Source: CAYJBH01 sp964368815 (lineage in GTDB: Bacteria > Bacillota > Clostridia > Oscillospirales > Ruminococcaceae). Taken from it: a DNA stretch of 64,000 nucleotides. A program made the translations under genes and the position numbers. Shown here piece by piece: positions 1-8,774 of the stretch (the first letter of the stretch is position 1; each line of letters starts with the position of its first letter). Location: the NCBI GenBank assembly GCA_964368815.1, contig CAYJDA010000001.1:124001-188000 (forward strand), in the 5' to 3' direction. Under the pieces are notes generated by a model. The model was not told the DNA's origin. It was given only the letters and a program-made list of their open reading frames with translations, and made no database searches.

Positions 1-1248
1 GTCGGCAAGGGTGTAGCTAACTGCAGGTTTTAACAGGGATAACAACCTACGAACGTCCTCTGCAGTGGTGGATTTGATTATTTCTTTTGTCTCATCAATG
101 GTTGTAAAATCGTTTTTCACAACACCAGCAAAGGCAATTAATTCTGTGGCGGCAAGGCTATCTGATGCAGAATTGAGTTGATTTATAAATTGACGCTTAG
201 CATCATTCAGCTCGGCCTCGCTAACGAGATCTTCGGTCAACTTTGCAAGTTCAGCATCGATAGCGTTTAAGGTATGTTGCGCCTTATCATGTTCAACACC
301 GCTATCTACAGCTACTGTATAGGTTACAGTACCATAAACCGCTACACAGTAATAGCAAAGGCTTTGTTTTTCACGAACATTTGTAAAAAGGCGAGAGGTT
401 GGAAGTGAACCGAAAACAGCTACCGAAAGACGCATCTTTACTGAGTCAATCGGCGAAAGTTTTGTACCAACATTATATATTTTGCAAATTTTACCCTGTG
501 CAGTTTGCATCTTCTCGGTATAGGCTTTAAACTCTTTTTCTTCTTCACAAAACGGGAGAGTAAATGCCCTTGGTTCTCTTGATTTATCTGCTAAAAAACT
601 GACAGTTTCATTTTGAACTGCTTCGCCGTCGGCTCCTTGGGCTATTATTTCAATATGGGCGTATTTAACCATATCTAAATATAATTCGGTCAATCTCTTG
701 GTTGTTACACCCTTAACCTCTTCAAGATATCCGTTAGATTCTACTCCGTTAGCAGAATTACCATAATAACGTCTGCGAGCCTGCCGTACACAATAGCTCC
801 TTTTATTGTTTTGCTCACTACTTAAGAGATCATAGAGCTTTCCGGATTCTATTTCTAACGCTTGCAAAGGAAACTCTCCTTGTTCGAGGCATGGTCGAAA
901 GGCGACACCCAACAAAAGTTTTGTGTACTCACCTGAAAGGTTACAATCGGTTGGTGCATAGCTATCTTTTATTCCGCCAACGCTTATAGACACTACTCGA
1001 TTTGCTCCCTGAACGCTGCTTTCGGCAGATAATGATGCTCCGTAGAGCGAGGCTAATTTTATCGACAGCGCCGTCATGTCTGGACAGTCTTCATATCCTC
1101 TTTCCAAAAGGTAAGGAAGTAATGCATAAGCTGTTGCTGTGTCTTTGTTGCTTGGCATTATAAAATTGATGGATATGCGGCATCGCTTAAATTTTTCCGC
1201 AGGCATTTTATTAATAAATACGCCCGGTAATATTTCGGTTCTTGGCAT
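1..1248 (-). CDS. yfmF: M16-family YfmF-like protein (EF-P modification-associated), 3' end outside window
   Basis: Translating the minus strand from the ATG at 1248 gives an open frame of about 416 codons that runs off the left edge, so the C-terminus is missing. The start has AGGAG at 1253-1257, five bases upstream. The protein looks like the YfmF/YmfF branch of the M16 peptidase fold: two M16-like halves, with REKQSLCYYCVAVYG in the second half, but no zinc-binding HxxEH motif in the visible part. YfmF is known as the non-catalytic partner of YfmH and is linked to EF-P modification in Bacillus. Its partner would be expected beyond position 1, which cannot be seen. It lies 14 bases downstream of the EIIA gene and is probably co-transcribed with it. 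Family assignment is fairly sure; the role is inferred from the family. Confidence 0.75.
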   Translation of the reverse strand, partial: MPRTEILPGVFINKMPAEKFKRCRISINFIMPSNKDTATAYALLPYLLERGYEDCPDMTALSIKLASLYGASLSAESSVQGANRVVSISVGGIKDSYAPTDCNLSGEYTKLLLGVAFRPCLEQGEFPLQALEIESGKLYDLLSSEQNNKRSYCVRQARRRYYGNSANGVESNGYLEEVKGVTTKRLTELYLDMVKYAHIEIIAQGADGEAVQNETVSFLADKSREPRAFTLPFCEEEKEFKAYTEKMQTAQGKICKIYNVGTKLSPIDSVKMRLSVAVFGSLPTSRLFTNVREKQSLCYYCVAVYGTVTYTVAVDSGVEHDKAQHTLNAIDAELAKLTEDLVSEAELNDAKRQFINQLNSASDSLAATELIAFAGVVKNDFTTIDETKEIIKSTTAEDVRRLLSLLKPAVSYTLAD

Positions 1249-1262
1249 TTTACTCCTATTAA

Positions 1263-1745
1263 TTATTCGATTACATTTATATGGCCTTTAAGGCTGTTTG
1301 TTATCCTTTCGAGTAACGCCTCACTGCTTTCGTCTTTTAGATACTCCGATAACAGCTCGCTTATTTGAAAAGAATTACATACATGCCTTAAAACTCGGCT
1401 TTGTACCGATAAGCTTTCTAATCCTAAAAGAAATACTATCTGCACCGGAAGTGAGTTTGTTAGATCTGCCATGTTTCCAAACGGAACTTTTTGTTTTAAG
1501 GTGGCAACGCTGATAAAGTTCTTTTTACATCCGGTATGAATATGTGGCACTGCAATCGGAATATTCATATTTAGTGCAGTTGGCATATTTTTTTCTCGTT
1601 CAATAAGTGCCGGCTTAAAATTTTCATTGGCCACGCCCGCTTTTATTGCGGCATCCGCCAGTTTTTCTAAAACCTCTAAATCTGTTTTTGCATCCATTTT
1701 TGCAAACATTAGCTCTTTTTGAGTTGAAATCGATATCTGTGACAA
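1263..1745 (-). CDS. PTS sugar transporter subunit IIA (fructose/mannitol/galactitol EIIA-2 type)
   Basis: This 160-residue protein is a single EIIA-2 domain. The likely phospho-accepting histidine is H68 in the segment AVPHIHT, followed by the usual pattern PVQIVFLLGLES and a helical end. In the phosphotransferase system such subunits take phosphate from HPr-P and pass it to EIIB. No EIIB or EIIC gene is adjacent, so the sugar cannot be named, and a regulatory EIIA-Ntr-like role is also possible. The start is a TTG at 1743-1745: an AGGAGG ribosome site lies about 8 bases upstream at 1752-1757, whereas the first internal ATG has none. The gene precedes yfmF by 14 bases. Domain call is sure; the sugar partner is unknown. 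Confidence 0.85.
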   Translation of the reverse strand: MSQISISTQKELMFAKMDAKTDLEVLEKLADAAIKAGVANENFKPALIEREKNMPTALNMNIPIAVPHIHTGCKKNFISVATLKQKVPFGNMADLTNSLPVQIVFLLGLESLSVQSRVLRHVCNSFQISELLSEYLKDESSEALLERITNSLKGHINVIE

Positions 1746-1896
1746 AACTTATACCTCCTGAAAACAATTAAATATATTATATCAGAAAACTTCGGTAAAT
1801 AAAAGATATTTGTAGAAAAATATTTTTTACACTGTTAATTTGTAAATAGTATTTAAAACTTTACTATTATAATGTGTTTTCCTTTTCCTGTTTTTC

Positions 1897-1925
1897 TTGA
1901 TTATTTAATGATGGTATGCTAATAT
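1897..1925 (+). promoter_or_regulatory. Candidate sigma-A promoter for the Shango cassette
   Basis: TTGATT at 1897-1902 and TAATAT at 1920-1925 are separated by 17 bases, giving an approximately 50-base leader before the ATG at 1985. Within the leader ATATCT (1938-1943) and AGATAT (1956-1961) form a short inverted repeat. The -10 box is not perfect, so the call is moderate. Confidence 0.45.
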
Positions 1926-1984
1926 TATTTTAGAAAAATATCTTAACTCACACCGAGATATGTCTTTAGTGTAGGTTTATTTAT

Positions 1985-3571
1985 ATGACAGATGATAAAA
2001 AATATTCTCCACAGCCAATACCGATTCGCAGAGAACTTGACAAAACATCTGTGGATTCAGATGAGATTGATAAAAAAATTAGTACCTCTACTGTGTTTGC
2101 TGAGCTAACCGTAGCATCTAAGCTTATCTCGCCGAATAAAACTATTACACCACAGGCTATCTCCGAGCCGGCCGATGAAATAAGAGCAAAGTTTTATGCA
2201 ATGAGAAAAATTGCAACAGAACAGTTGCCCCATACTGCCGACCGTTCGGTTGTATTTTATAAACAGGCAGAGTTCATGAGCGACTTTGAGGACGATTATC
2301 CCTATCAAGAACACTTTTCTGCGTACTATCCATCTTATCAGCTGATGGGTTACGGCCAACTTAGAACTTATTTCAGCTGGCGTAGCAAGGTAAGAAACTT
2401 GATTATAACGCGAACCTCTCTATCCTACGCAATTCTTTATATTTATGAACTTCTCAACAATATCGGAGTGGAAAACCCCCGAGAGGGACTTGAAAAATTA
2501 TTTGCTTTTTGGAGAGAATTTAGAAGGTATAACGATAGGCTGGACGATTACGTATTATCATGGATAAAGGACTATCATGTTTACTATCAAACAGAGAAAT
2601 CGTTTATTGATTTTGCGTCTTTAAATGACCTTGAATGCCATTACCCTACCGTTTTTGTCTATCTGCCAAACATAAAGTACTCGCTTGCTGTATATAATGA
2701 ACTTTCATCCTATAAGATAACTCAATCAATCTTTTATAGCGAGGAAAACAAGATATTGGTTGATGGCTGTTTCTTTTTTCTTATAACAAAAATACTGAAA
2801 ATTTTTGAGTCTAAAGGTGATAGATTTGAAAATTTATTTCTTCATCGATATGACGATTCAAACCTCTTCATTCCATTTAGGCGGGCTCTTTTTTATCCTA
2901 CCGCCAAGCAGGTCGACCGTGAAATAGTTTTTTCTCCGGTTGAACGTTATAACTGCAAAAACAATCGAATAGATTATGATTCGGTTGCCATATCTAAACC
3001 CGGACAGCAATTATTAGGATACATAATCAAAGAGATGGAAGCGTCACTTAGAAAGTTAACAAAGTTTAAGCACAGAGTTAAACCGGTAAAAAACGACTGT
3101 GACTATCGATTACGCAATATACTTGCTGATCACGGAATAGAGCTGCCGGAATTTATTGAAAATATAACACGAGAATATTATCGTATTTACACCCATAAAA
3201 AAGTAGAAGTGGATGTAACAAACCTTAAAAAAATTAGAAATGATGCATTACACATCCAAAACCGCTTAACCGTCCCAGAAGAAACAATAAGTGAAAAACC
3301 GATTATTGTTAAAGAAAATACTACGCAACCTACCGCCGGGTTTGCAGGATTTATACTTAGCTTAAATGATGTTGAACTTGATGCTGTTAAATTGATATTA
3401 GCATGCAAAGATATAAAAGCCCTTGCAACAGATAATAATTTGATGCAAGAAGTATTAATCGATAATATTAATCAAAAGGCGACCGACACTATTGGTGATA
3501 CATTAATGGAAATGGATGAAGCGCCAATAATCTTCGATGAATATATTTCAAAATTAAAAGAGGTGCTGTAG
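1985..3571 (+). CDS. sngA: TerB-N/TerB-C domain protein, Shango defence protein SngA
   Basis: This 528-residue protein has a TerB-N domain at about residues 70-220, recognisable by the Y-x-P-x-Y-x-L-M-x-x-Q-L-R-x-Y-F-x-W-R pattern (ASYYPSYQLMG-like region near 115) and the WIKDYHVYYQ segment. A TerB-C-like helical domain forms the last 80 residues, after a low-complexity linker. TerB-family domains were first named from tellurite-resistance operons but are widespread in phage-defence and stress systems. Immediately downstream are a BrxD-like ATPase (gap 4 bases) and a DEVH helicase. TerB protein plus ATPase plus helicase, in this order, is the described Shango anti-phage system. AGG at 1972-1975 is a modest ribosome site. 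Domain calls are strong; the defence function is by family and context. Confidence 0.82.
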   Translation: MTDDKKYSPQPIPIRRELDKTSVDSDEIDKKISTSTVFAELTVASKLISPNKTITPQAISEPADEIRAKFYAMRKIATEQLPHTADRSVVFYKQAEFMSDFEDDYPYQEHFSAYYPSYQLMGYGQLRTYFSWRSKVRNLIITRTSLSYAILYIYELLNNIGVENPREGLEKLFAFWREFRRYNDRLDDYVLSWIKDYHVYYQTEKSFIDFASLNDLECHYPTVFVYLPNIKYSLAVYNELSSYKITQSIFYSEENKILVDGCFFFLITKILKIFESKGDRFENLFLHRYDDSNLFIPFRRALFYPTAKQVDREIVFSPVERYNCKNNRIDYDSVAISKPGQQLLGYIIKEMEASLRKLTKFKHRVKPVKNDCDYRLRNILADHGIELPEFIENITREYYRIYTHKKVEVDVTNLKKIRNDALHIQNRLTVPEETISEKPIIVKENTTQPTAGFAGFILSLNDVELDAVKLILACKDIKALATDNNLMQEVLIDNINQKATDTIGDTLMEMDEAPIIFDEYISKLKEVL

Positions 3572-3575
3572 AAAC

Positions 3576-4892
3576 ATGGAAAACAAAATACCCAAAAGAT
3601 TGGCTAGCGTCGTTATGAATTCTCTCAAGGGTGGTGTAGTTCCAAGGGTAGGACTGGAGTATATTACTGTTGGAAGATCCCGAGAGATAGAGGCTATGCT
3701 TCACGATATAGACATCATTAAAGACGGTGGTGCATCCTTTCGCTTTATAATGGGGCGATATGGCAGCGGTAAAAGTTTTATGTTGCAAACCATACGAAAC
3801 TATGCAACAGCTAAAGGCTTTGTGGTTCTTGATGCAGACCTTTCCCCTGAACGCCGATTTGCAGGTACTAAGGGGCAAGGGATTGCAACGTATCGTGAAC
3901 TCGTTAGAAACATGTCGGTAAAATCAAAACCTGACGGTGGTGCGCTACCCTTAATTTTAGAACGCTGGATAGCAGGCATTCAAAGTGAAACAGCCTTAAC
4001 TCATACAGTCGACTCGGTTGAGTTTAATAAGCTTGTTGAAAAAAAGATATATTCTGTAATATCAAAGATGGAAGGAATGGTAAACGGATATCTTTTTGCC
4101 AAGGCAATCATTAAGTATTGGCAAGCATATTTAGCTGACGATTCCGCAGCAAAATCAAATGTATTGAGATGGTTTAGAGGAGAGTACACTTCACGTAAAG
4201 AAGCAAACGAAGAGCTCGGAATTAACTGGATAGTTTCGGACGACAGTTGGTATGATTTCATTAAGGTTCTTGCTACATTTATGGTAGATGCAGGGTATTC
4301 CGGTGTTCTAATTATGATTGATGAACTAGTTAATCTATTTAAAATATCACATACGGTAACAAGACAAAACAACTATGAAAAATTACTCACCATATACAAC
4401 GATGTTCTTCAAGGCAAAGCGCAGCATATTGGTTTTTTAATGGGCTGTACCCCTCAATGTGTTGAGGACAGATACAAGGGGTTATACAGCTATGAGGCAT
4501 TACGTTCACGATTGATTCAAGGCCATTTTTCTGATGAAAACATTGTAGATATGTCCGCCCCGATAATTAAGTTACAGATGCTAACACAGGACGAAATGTA
4601 CGTTTTAGTAGAAAAACTCAGGGATATTCATGCACTGTTATACGACTACACTCCTACCCTTGCTCATGCCGAGTTACTGCATTTTTTAGAGGTTGAGTAT
4701 AACCGTGTAGGTGCAGACAGCCACATCACTCCTCGTGAAATAATTAGAGACTTTATCGAGCTAATTGGAATATTGCACCAAAATCCACAAAAAAGTGTAG
4801 CAGACATTCTCGGCAGTAACAGCTTCGAGCTTGCAAAGGGTGGACTTGACGAGGATCAGATAAATGATGATTTTGTAGGGTTTGAGATATGA
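3576..4892 (+). CDS. sngB: DUF2791/BrxD-like P-loop ATPase, Shango protein SngB
   Basis: This 438-residue AAA-type ATPase has a Walker A motif GRYGSGKS at residues 60-67 and a Walker B motif LIMIDE at 245-250. It has the family features R-x-R-E at the start of the domain (GRSREIEAM) and IGFLMGCTPQC after Walker B. It resembles the DUF2791 ATPases, including BrxD of type 2 BREX. Together with the upstream TerB protein and downstream helicase it makes a Shango cassette. The gene starts 4 bases after sngA ends and overlaps the next gene by 4 bases (ATGA), so the three are almost certainly translated from one transcript. No BREX methyltransferase (PglX) or phosphatase (PglZ) is nearby, which argues against a BREX remnant. 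Confidence 0.82.
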   Translation: MENKIPKRLASVVMNSLKGGVVPRVGLEYITVGRSREIEAMLHDIDIIKDGGASFRFIMGRYGSGKSFMLQTIRNYATAKGFVVLDADLSPERRFAGTKGQGIATYRELVRNMSVKSKPDGGALPLILERWIAGIQSETALTHTVDSVEFNKLVEKKIYSVISKMEGMVNGYLFAKAIIKYWQAYLADDSAAKSNVLRWFRGEYTSRKEANEELGINWIVSDDSWYDFIKVLATFMVDAGYSGVLIMIDELVNLFKISHTVTRQNNYEKLLTIYNDVLQGKAQHIGFLMGCTPQCVEDRYKGLYSYEALRSRLIQGHFSDENIVDMSAPIIKLQMLTQDEMYVLVEKLRDIHALLYDYTPTLAHAELLHFLEVEYNRVGADSHITPREIIRDFIELIGILHQNPQKSVADILGSNSFELAKGGLDEDQINDDFVGFEI

Positions 4893-7078
4893 GTGATGCT
4901 TTTAGCCGATTAGCTCCCTTTATACAGGATTTTATCTATTATAATCGATGGACCGAACTACGTTCGATACAGGTAGCCGCCTGTGAGGTGATTTTCGATT
5001 CTGATGATAACCTTCTGCTCTCCTCCGGAACTGCCTCGGGTAAAACAGAGGCAGCGTTTTTACCGGTTCTCACCGAACTTTATAATAACCCTTCTCGCTC
5101 GGTAGGCGTTCTTTATATCAGCCCATTAAAGGCTCTTATTAACGATCAATTTACACGGCTCGAACTGTTGCTCGATGAATCCAACATTGGAGTTACTCGA
5201 TGGCATGGAGATGCCTCGGCGTCAAGAAAAAACTCTCTAATTAAAAACCCGTCAGGAGTATTGCAGATAACGCCTGAATCGTTGGAAAGCCTCCTTACCA
5301 ACCGGCAGGGAAGCTGTCTAAAACTATTTTCCGATCTAAGGTATATAATAATTGATGAAGTTCACCACTTCATGCGTAGTGTTAGGGGCATACAGGTTCT
5401 TTGTCAGCTGGAGCGTCTACAAAAAATAACAGCAATTACCCCAAGGAGAATAGGCCTTAGTGCGACACTCGGTGATATTTCGCTTGCACAAAGTTGGCTT
5501 AACACCGGCACTTCACGAGCATGTGCGGCTCCGACTACCGACGAAGGGAAAAAAAGTATTCGGCTGTTTGTTGAAAGATTTGTTAAATCTCAGGACGGTG
5601 ACGACAGCCATTCCGATTCCGGCGATCGTGCTCATTTTGAATATCTATTTAAAATGACACTAGATAAGAAAACAATAATATTTACAAATTCACGAGAGGA
5701 AACAGAGTTTATACTTTCAAATCTGCGTGAACTTGCTGTTAAAAATAAAGCCCCCGACGTTTATCGTGTGCATCATGGAAACGTATCTGCGGCGTTGAGA
5801 GAGCAGACCGAGGATGAAATGAAGCTCTCGGAGGACAGAATAGTAACCGGTGCTACGGTTACTTTAGAACTCGGTATAGATATTGGCTCGCTCGATCAGG
5901 CAGTTCAGGTTGGCGCACCAATAGACGTTTCAAGCTTTGCGCAACGTCTCGGTCGGTGTGGCCGTAGAGGGCAGGTTCCTCAGCTGTTATTTACCTTTGT
6001 AGAGGATATTAATACTACTGCAGCGGATATATTAGGACCTATTAACTGGTCATTTATTAGGCTTATTGCTATAATTGAGTTATATACAAAAGAGCGGTGG
6101 GTGGAACCCATTAAGCCTCATTTGCATCCCTATTCACTACTATATCATCAGGCTATGAGCTTGTTAAAAAGTAATGGCGAGCTTTCTTCTGCTATGCTTG
6201 CACAGCAACTTTTAACTATGGACAGCTTTAATGAGATTACTAAGGAGGATTTGAAGTGCCTGTTACAGCATCTTATTGAAATAGAGCATATACAGAAAAC
6301 CGAGCGAGGAGGTTTAATAATTGGAAGGGCCGGTGAGCCGATTGTTAATCATTTCCAATTTTTCACAGTTTTTGTCATCCCGCAATATTATCTTGTTAAG
6401 GATGAGAATCGTTCCATCGGTACTATAGATAAAATTTATCCTGTGGGAATGCGTTTTTCACTTGCTGGTATGACATGGGAAACACTTGAAGTCAATGAAA
6501 AAGCTAAGGTAGTATTTGTAAAAAAGGTTCCCGGTATTTCCGTGGTTGATTGGGATGTTAACTTTAAAGCAGAGCTACACACCAAGCTTGTTCGCAAACA
6601 ACGCAGTGTCCTTGAGTCTGAACAGGAATATCCTTATCTTAGCGAAAGCTGTAACCAAAGGTTATCCGAAACGCAATATCTCACGTTGAACTGTGGAATA
6701 CTTAAAAATATTATTACCCCTCTTTCGCAAAACCGCTATGCCATTTTCCCCTGGGTAGGAACGAGGCAGCTTTTCACCCTTCACTTTTTGCTGATAAACA
6801 AAGGAGTGAAAAGTAAAATACCATGGGATACCGCAATATATCTTGATGTCAATTTCACCGGCACTAAGCAGGAACTATCAACAATAATTCACGACATTTT
6901 ATCATCTAAGATTGATCTGCACACCTTGACGCTTCCGGATGATATCTGCATTGAAAACAAATACAATGAATTTATACCAAAAAAGCTTCTAAGAAAGCAA
7001 TTTATTGAAGATTTTCTGGATTTTGACGGGCTAAAAAATGATATGTTGAGCGATGTTGAACTCTTTAACTCACTCTAA
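4889..7078 (+). CDS. sngC: DEVH-box Lhr/BrxHI-like helicase, Shango protein SngC
   Basis: This 729-residue superfamily-2 helicase has Walker A GTASGKT at residues 47-53, DEVH at 156-159, SAT at 191-193 and motif VI QRLGRCGRRGQ at 352-362. All catalytic motifs are intact. The long C-terminal half after residue 400 resembles the accessory region of Lhr and BrxHI helicases rather than a simple two-domain core. Its ATG overlaps the sngB stop codon. In Shango the helicase is required with SngA and SngB for protection against phage; its nucleic acid target in this organism is unknown. Base composition is not visibly different from flanking genes. The cassette ends at a strong bidirectional terminator 33 bases downstream. 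Confidence 0.83.
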   Translation: MSDAFSRLAPFIQDFIYYNRWTELRSIQVAACEVIFDSDDNLLLSSGTASGKTEAAFLPVLTELYNNPSRSVGVLYISPLKALINDQFTRLELLLDESNIGVTRWHGDASASRKNSLIKNPSGVLQITPESLESLLTNRQGSCLKLFSDLRYIIIDEVHHFMRSVRGIQVLCQLERLQKITAITPRRIGLSATLGDISLAQSWLNTGTSRACAAPTTDEGKKSIRLFVERFVKSQDGDDSHSDSGDRAHFEYLFKMTLDKKTIIFTNSREETEFILSNLRELAVKNKAPDVYRVHHGNVSAALREQTEDEMKLSEDRIVTGATVTLELGIDIGSLDQAVQVGAPIDVSSFAQRLGRCGRRGQVPQLLFTFVEDINTTAADILGPINWSFIRLIAIIELYTKERWVEPIKPHLHPYSLLYHQAMSLLKSNGELSSAMLAQQLLTMDSFNEITKEDLKCLLQHLIEIEHIQKTERGGLIIGRAGEPIVNHFQFFTVFVIPQYYLVKDENRSIGTIDKIYPVGMRFSLAGMTWETLEVNEKAKVVFVKKVPGISVVDWDVNFKAELHTKLVRKQRSVLESEQEYPYLSESCNQRLSETQYLTLNCGILKNIITPLSQNRYAIFPWVGTRQLFTLHFLLINKGVKSKIPWDTAIYLDVNFTGTKQELSTIIHDILSSKIDLHTLTLPDDICIENKYNEFIPKKLLRKQFIEDFLDFDGLKNDMLSDVELFNSL

Positions 7079-7110
7079 TATTTTCTGTTGCACATAAATT
7101 GTTATCTAAA

Positions 7111-7162
7111 TAAAAATAATGGGTAGTATTTAGCAAAAACTATTTACTATCCATTATTTTTA
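7111..7162. terminator. Bidirectional terminator between sngC and xylB
   Basis: A 12-base left arm (7111-7122) pairs with 7151-7162 and is extended by GTAGTA/TACTAT with one wobble pair. A-rich and T-rich edges flank the stem, so it can act on both converging transcripts. Confidence 0.75.
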
Positions 7163-7201
7163 ATACTATATTTCTATTATTCTGGCGGCATTAATAAAAG
7201 A

Positions 7202-8701
7202 TTACATCTGAGACAAACTTGCGAAGCTATCTTTAAGGTTGCCGTACAGTTGTTTATATATACTATAGAAACTTTTATATTTTTCAGTGTTATCAGCTAT
7301 TGGTTTCTGGGTTGCCTTGGGTCTGATTATTGCTTTGCAGGCTGTTGGTATATCTGAATATATTCCGGTGGCTACCAAAGCGAGAATTGCTACCCCCAGT
7401 GCCGGCCCTTCTTCCGATTCGTTTATCGTAACCTCGGTGTTGTACATATCAGCCATCATTTGACGCCATATATCACTCTTTGCACCGCCTCCACAGGCAT
7501 ACATCTGTTTTGGGTAAATCCCCATCTCTTCAATCACATCAAGGCAATGGCGCTGGGAATAGCTAACCCCTTCCATTATCGCCCTTGCAAGATGGTACTT
7601 TGTATGAATACCGGAGAGGCCAAAGAAAACTCCCCTTGCTTTTTCATCTAAAATCGGACTGCGTTCTCCCATCAAATAGGGTAGAAAAATTAGTCGATCA
7701 GCACCGATTTTTATCGCCTCAACTTTTTTATCAATCTCTTTGTAGTTTTCTCCTTCAAAGCTACAAAGGTTATCTCGGAACCATTTTAGCGACATGCCGG
7801 CCGAAAGTGTACAGCTCATTACAGTGTATCCACCCGGCACTGCTGAACAAAATGTGTGAACCCTACCATCTTTGTCAATTTGCGGTTTATCGGAGTGCGC
7901 AAATATAACCCCGGATGTTCCAATAGTAGTAAAAGCATTCCCCTCGCTAACAACCGAGGTACCTACTGCTGCTGAGGCATTATCTCCTGCACCATAGCAA
8001 ACTAATGTTGCATTAGAAAGTCCGGTTATTTCAGCAGCCTGATCGGTTACTGTGCCCGCTACATCAACGGATTCTTTGCACTCCGGCATTAAATCTTGTG
8101 AAATGTTTAATTTATTGAGTATTTCTGTCGACCAACAACGTTTTTTCACATCATAAAGGTTTGTTCCCGAGGCATCGGAAGCTTCCTGACCATAGTGACC
8201 TGTAAGTTTATATCGAACATAGTCCTTGGGCAGTAATATTTTATAGCATTTTTCATAAAGATGTGGTTCATTCTTGCGCACCCAGAGTACTTTACCTGCA
8301 GTAAATCCAGTTAATGCAGGGTTTGCTGTGATCTCAATAAGCCTTTCACGTCCTATAAGCTCAGTTATTTCTTTACATTCCTCAGAGGTTCTGCCATCGC
8401 ACCATAGTATGGCATTGCGTAATACTTTGCCATCTTTGTCCACCATAACAAGTCCGTGCATCTGCCCTGAAATACCAAGCCCCTTAATATCGGCACTGTT
8501 TACTCCACTTTGCGATAAAACATCATTAATTGTTTTAACTGCGGCATCCCACCATAGGTCAGGATCCTGCTCCGCCCAACCGTTTTGCGGCTGAATTAAA
8601 TCATATTCCACTGTGCTACTTGCCATTTTTTTGCCGGTTTCATCAAAAAGAACGGTTTTAGTTCCCGAGGTGCCGAGATCAATTCCCAAAACATATCTCA
8701 T
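7202..8701 (-). CDS. xylB: Xylulokinase
   Basis: This 499-residue FGGY-family kinase phosphorylates D-xylulose to xylulose 5-phosphate, feeding the pentose phosphate pathway. The N-terminal ATP-binding motif is GIDLGTSGTKTVLFD. The region around residues 233-245 (YGAGDNASAAVG) carries the catalytic aspartate, and the C-terminal glycine-rich ACGGGAKSDIW follows the FGGY signature region. Length is typical of XylB. It is the last gene of the regulator-xylA-xylB operon and is separated from xylA by 73 bases that hold a large stem (8719-8768). The ribosome site is AAGGGGAT, just upstream of the ATG. Substrate is assigned from the adjacent xylA and the close match to the family. Confidence 0.93.
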   Translation of the reverse strand: MRYVLGIDLGTSGTKTVLFDETGKKMASSTVEYDLIQPQNGWAEQDPDLWWDAAVKTINDVLSQSGVNSADIKGLGISGQMHGLVMVDKDGKVLRNAILWCDGRTSEECKEITELIGRERLIEITANPALTGFTAGKVLWVRKNEPHLYEKCYKILLPKDYVRYKLTGHYGQEASDASGTNLYDVKKRCWSTEILNKLNISQDLMPECKESVDVAGTVTDQAAEITGLSNATLVCYGAGDNASAAVGTSVVSEGNAFTTIGTSGVIFAHSDKPQIDKDGRVHTFCSAVPGGYTVMSCTLSAGMSLKWFRDNLCSFEGENYKEIDKKVEAIKIGADRLIFLPYLMGERSPILDEKARGVFFGLSGIHTKYHLARAIMEGVSYSQRHCLDVIEEMGIYPKQMYACGGGAKSDIWRQMMADMYNTEVTINESEEGPALGVAILALVATGIYSDIPTACKAIIRPKATQKPIADNTEKYKSFYSIYKQLYGNLKDSFASLSQM

Positions 8702-8718
8702 TATTTATCCCCTTTTTC

Positions 8719-8768
8719 ATTGCGTAACAGGGTACTGCGCAAATTTGCGACAATACCCCGGTACAATG
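8719..8768 (-). promoter_or_regulatory. Intercistronic stem-loop between xylA and xylB
   Basis: Three nested complementary pairs lie within 50 bases: CATTG (8719-8723) with CAATG (8764-8768), GGGTA (8730-8734) with TACCC (8754-8758), and the self-complementary CGCAAATTTGCG (8738-8749). No T-run follows. It is therefore more likely an mRNA-stability or processing structure, setting xylA above xylB, than a terminator. The function is inferred. Confidence 0.5.
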
Positions 8769-8774
8769 TTGTTT

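Noticed and set aside
1985..3571. TerB protein read as tellurite resistance
   Set aside because: No TerC, TerD or TerZ genes are nearby, and the ATPase-helicase partners point to a defence cassette.
7460..7908. Two overlapping open frames on the plus strand
   Set aside because: Both are antisense to xylB, lack ribosome sites and show no domain pattern.
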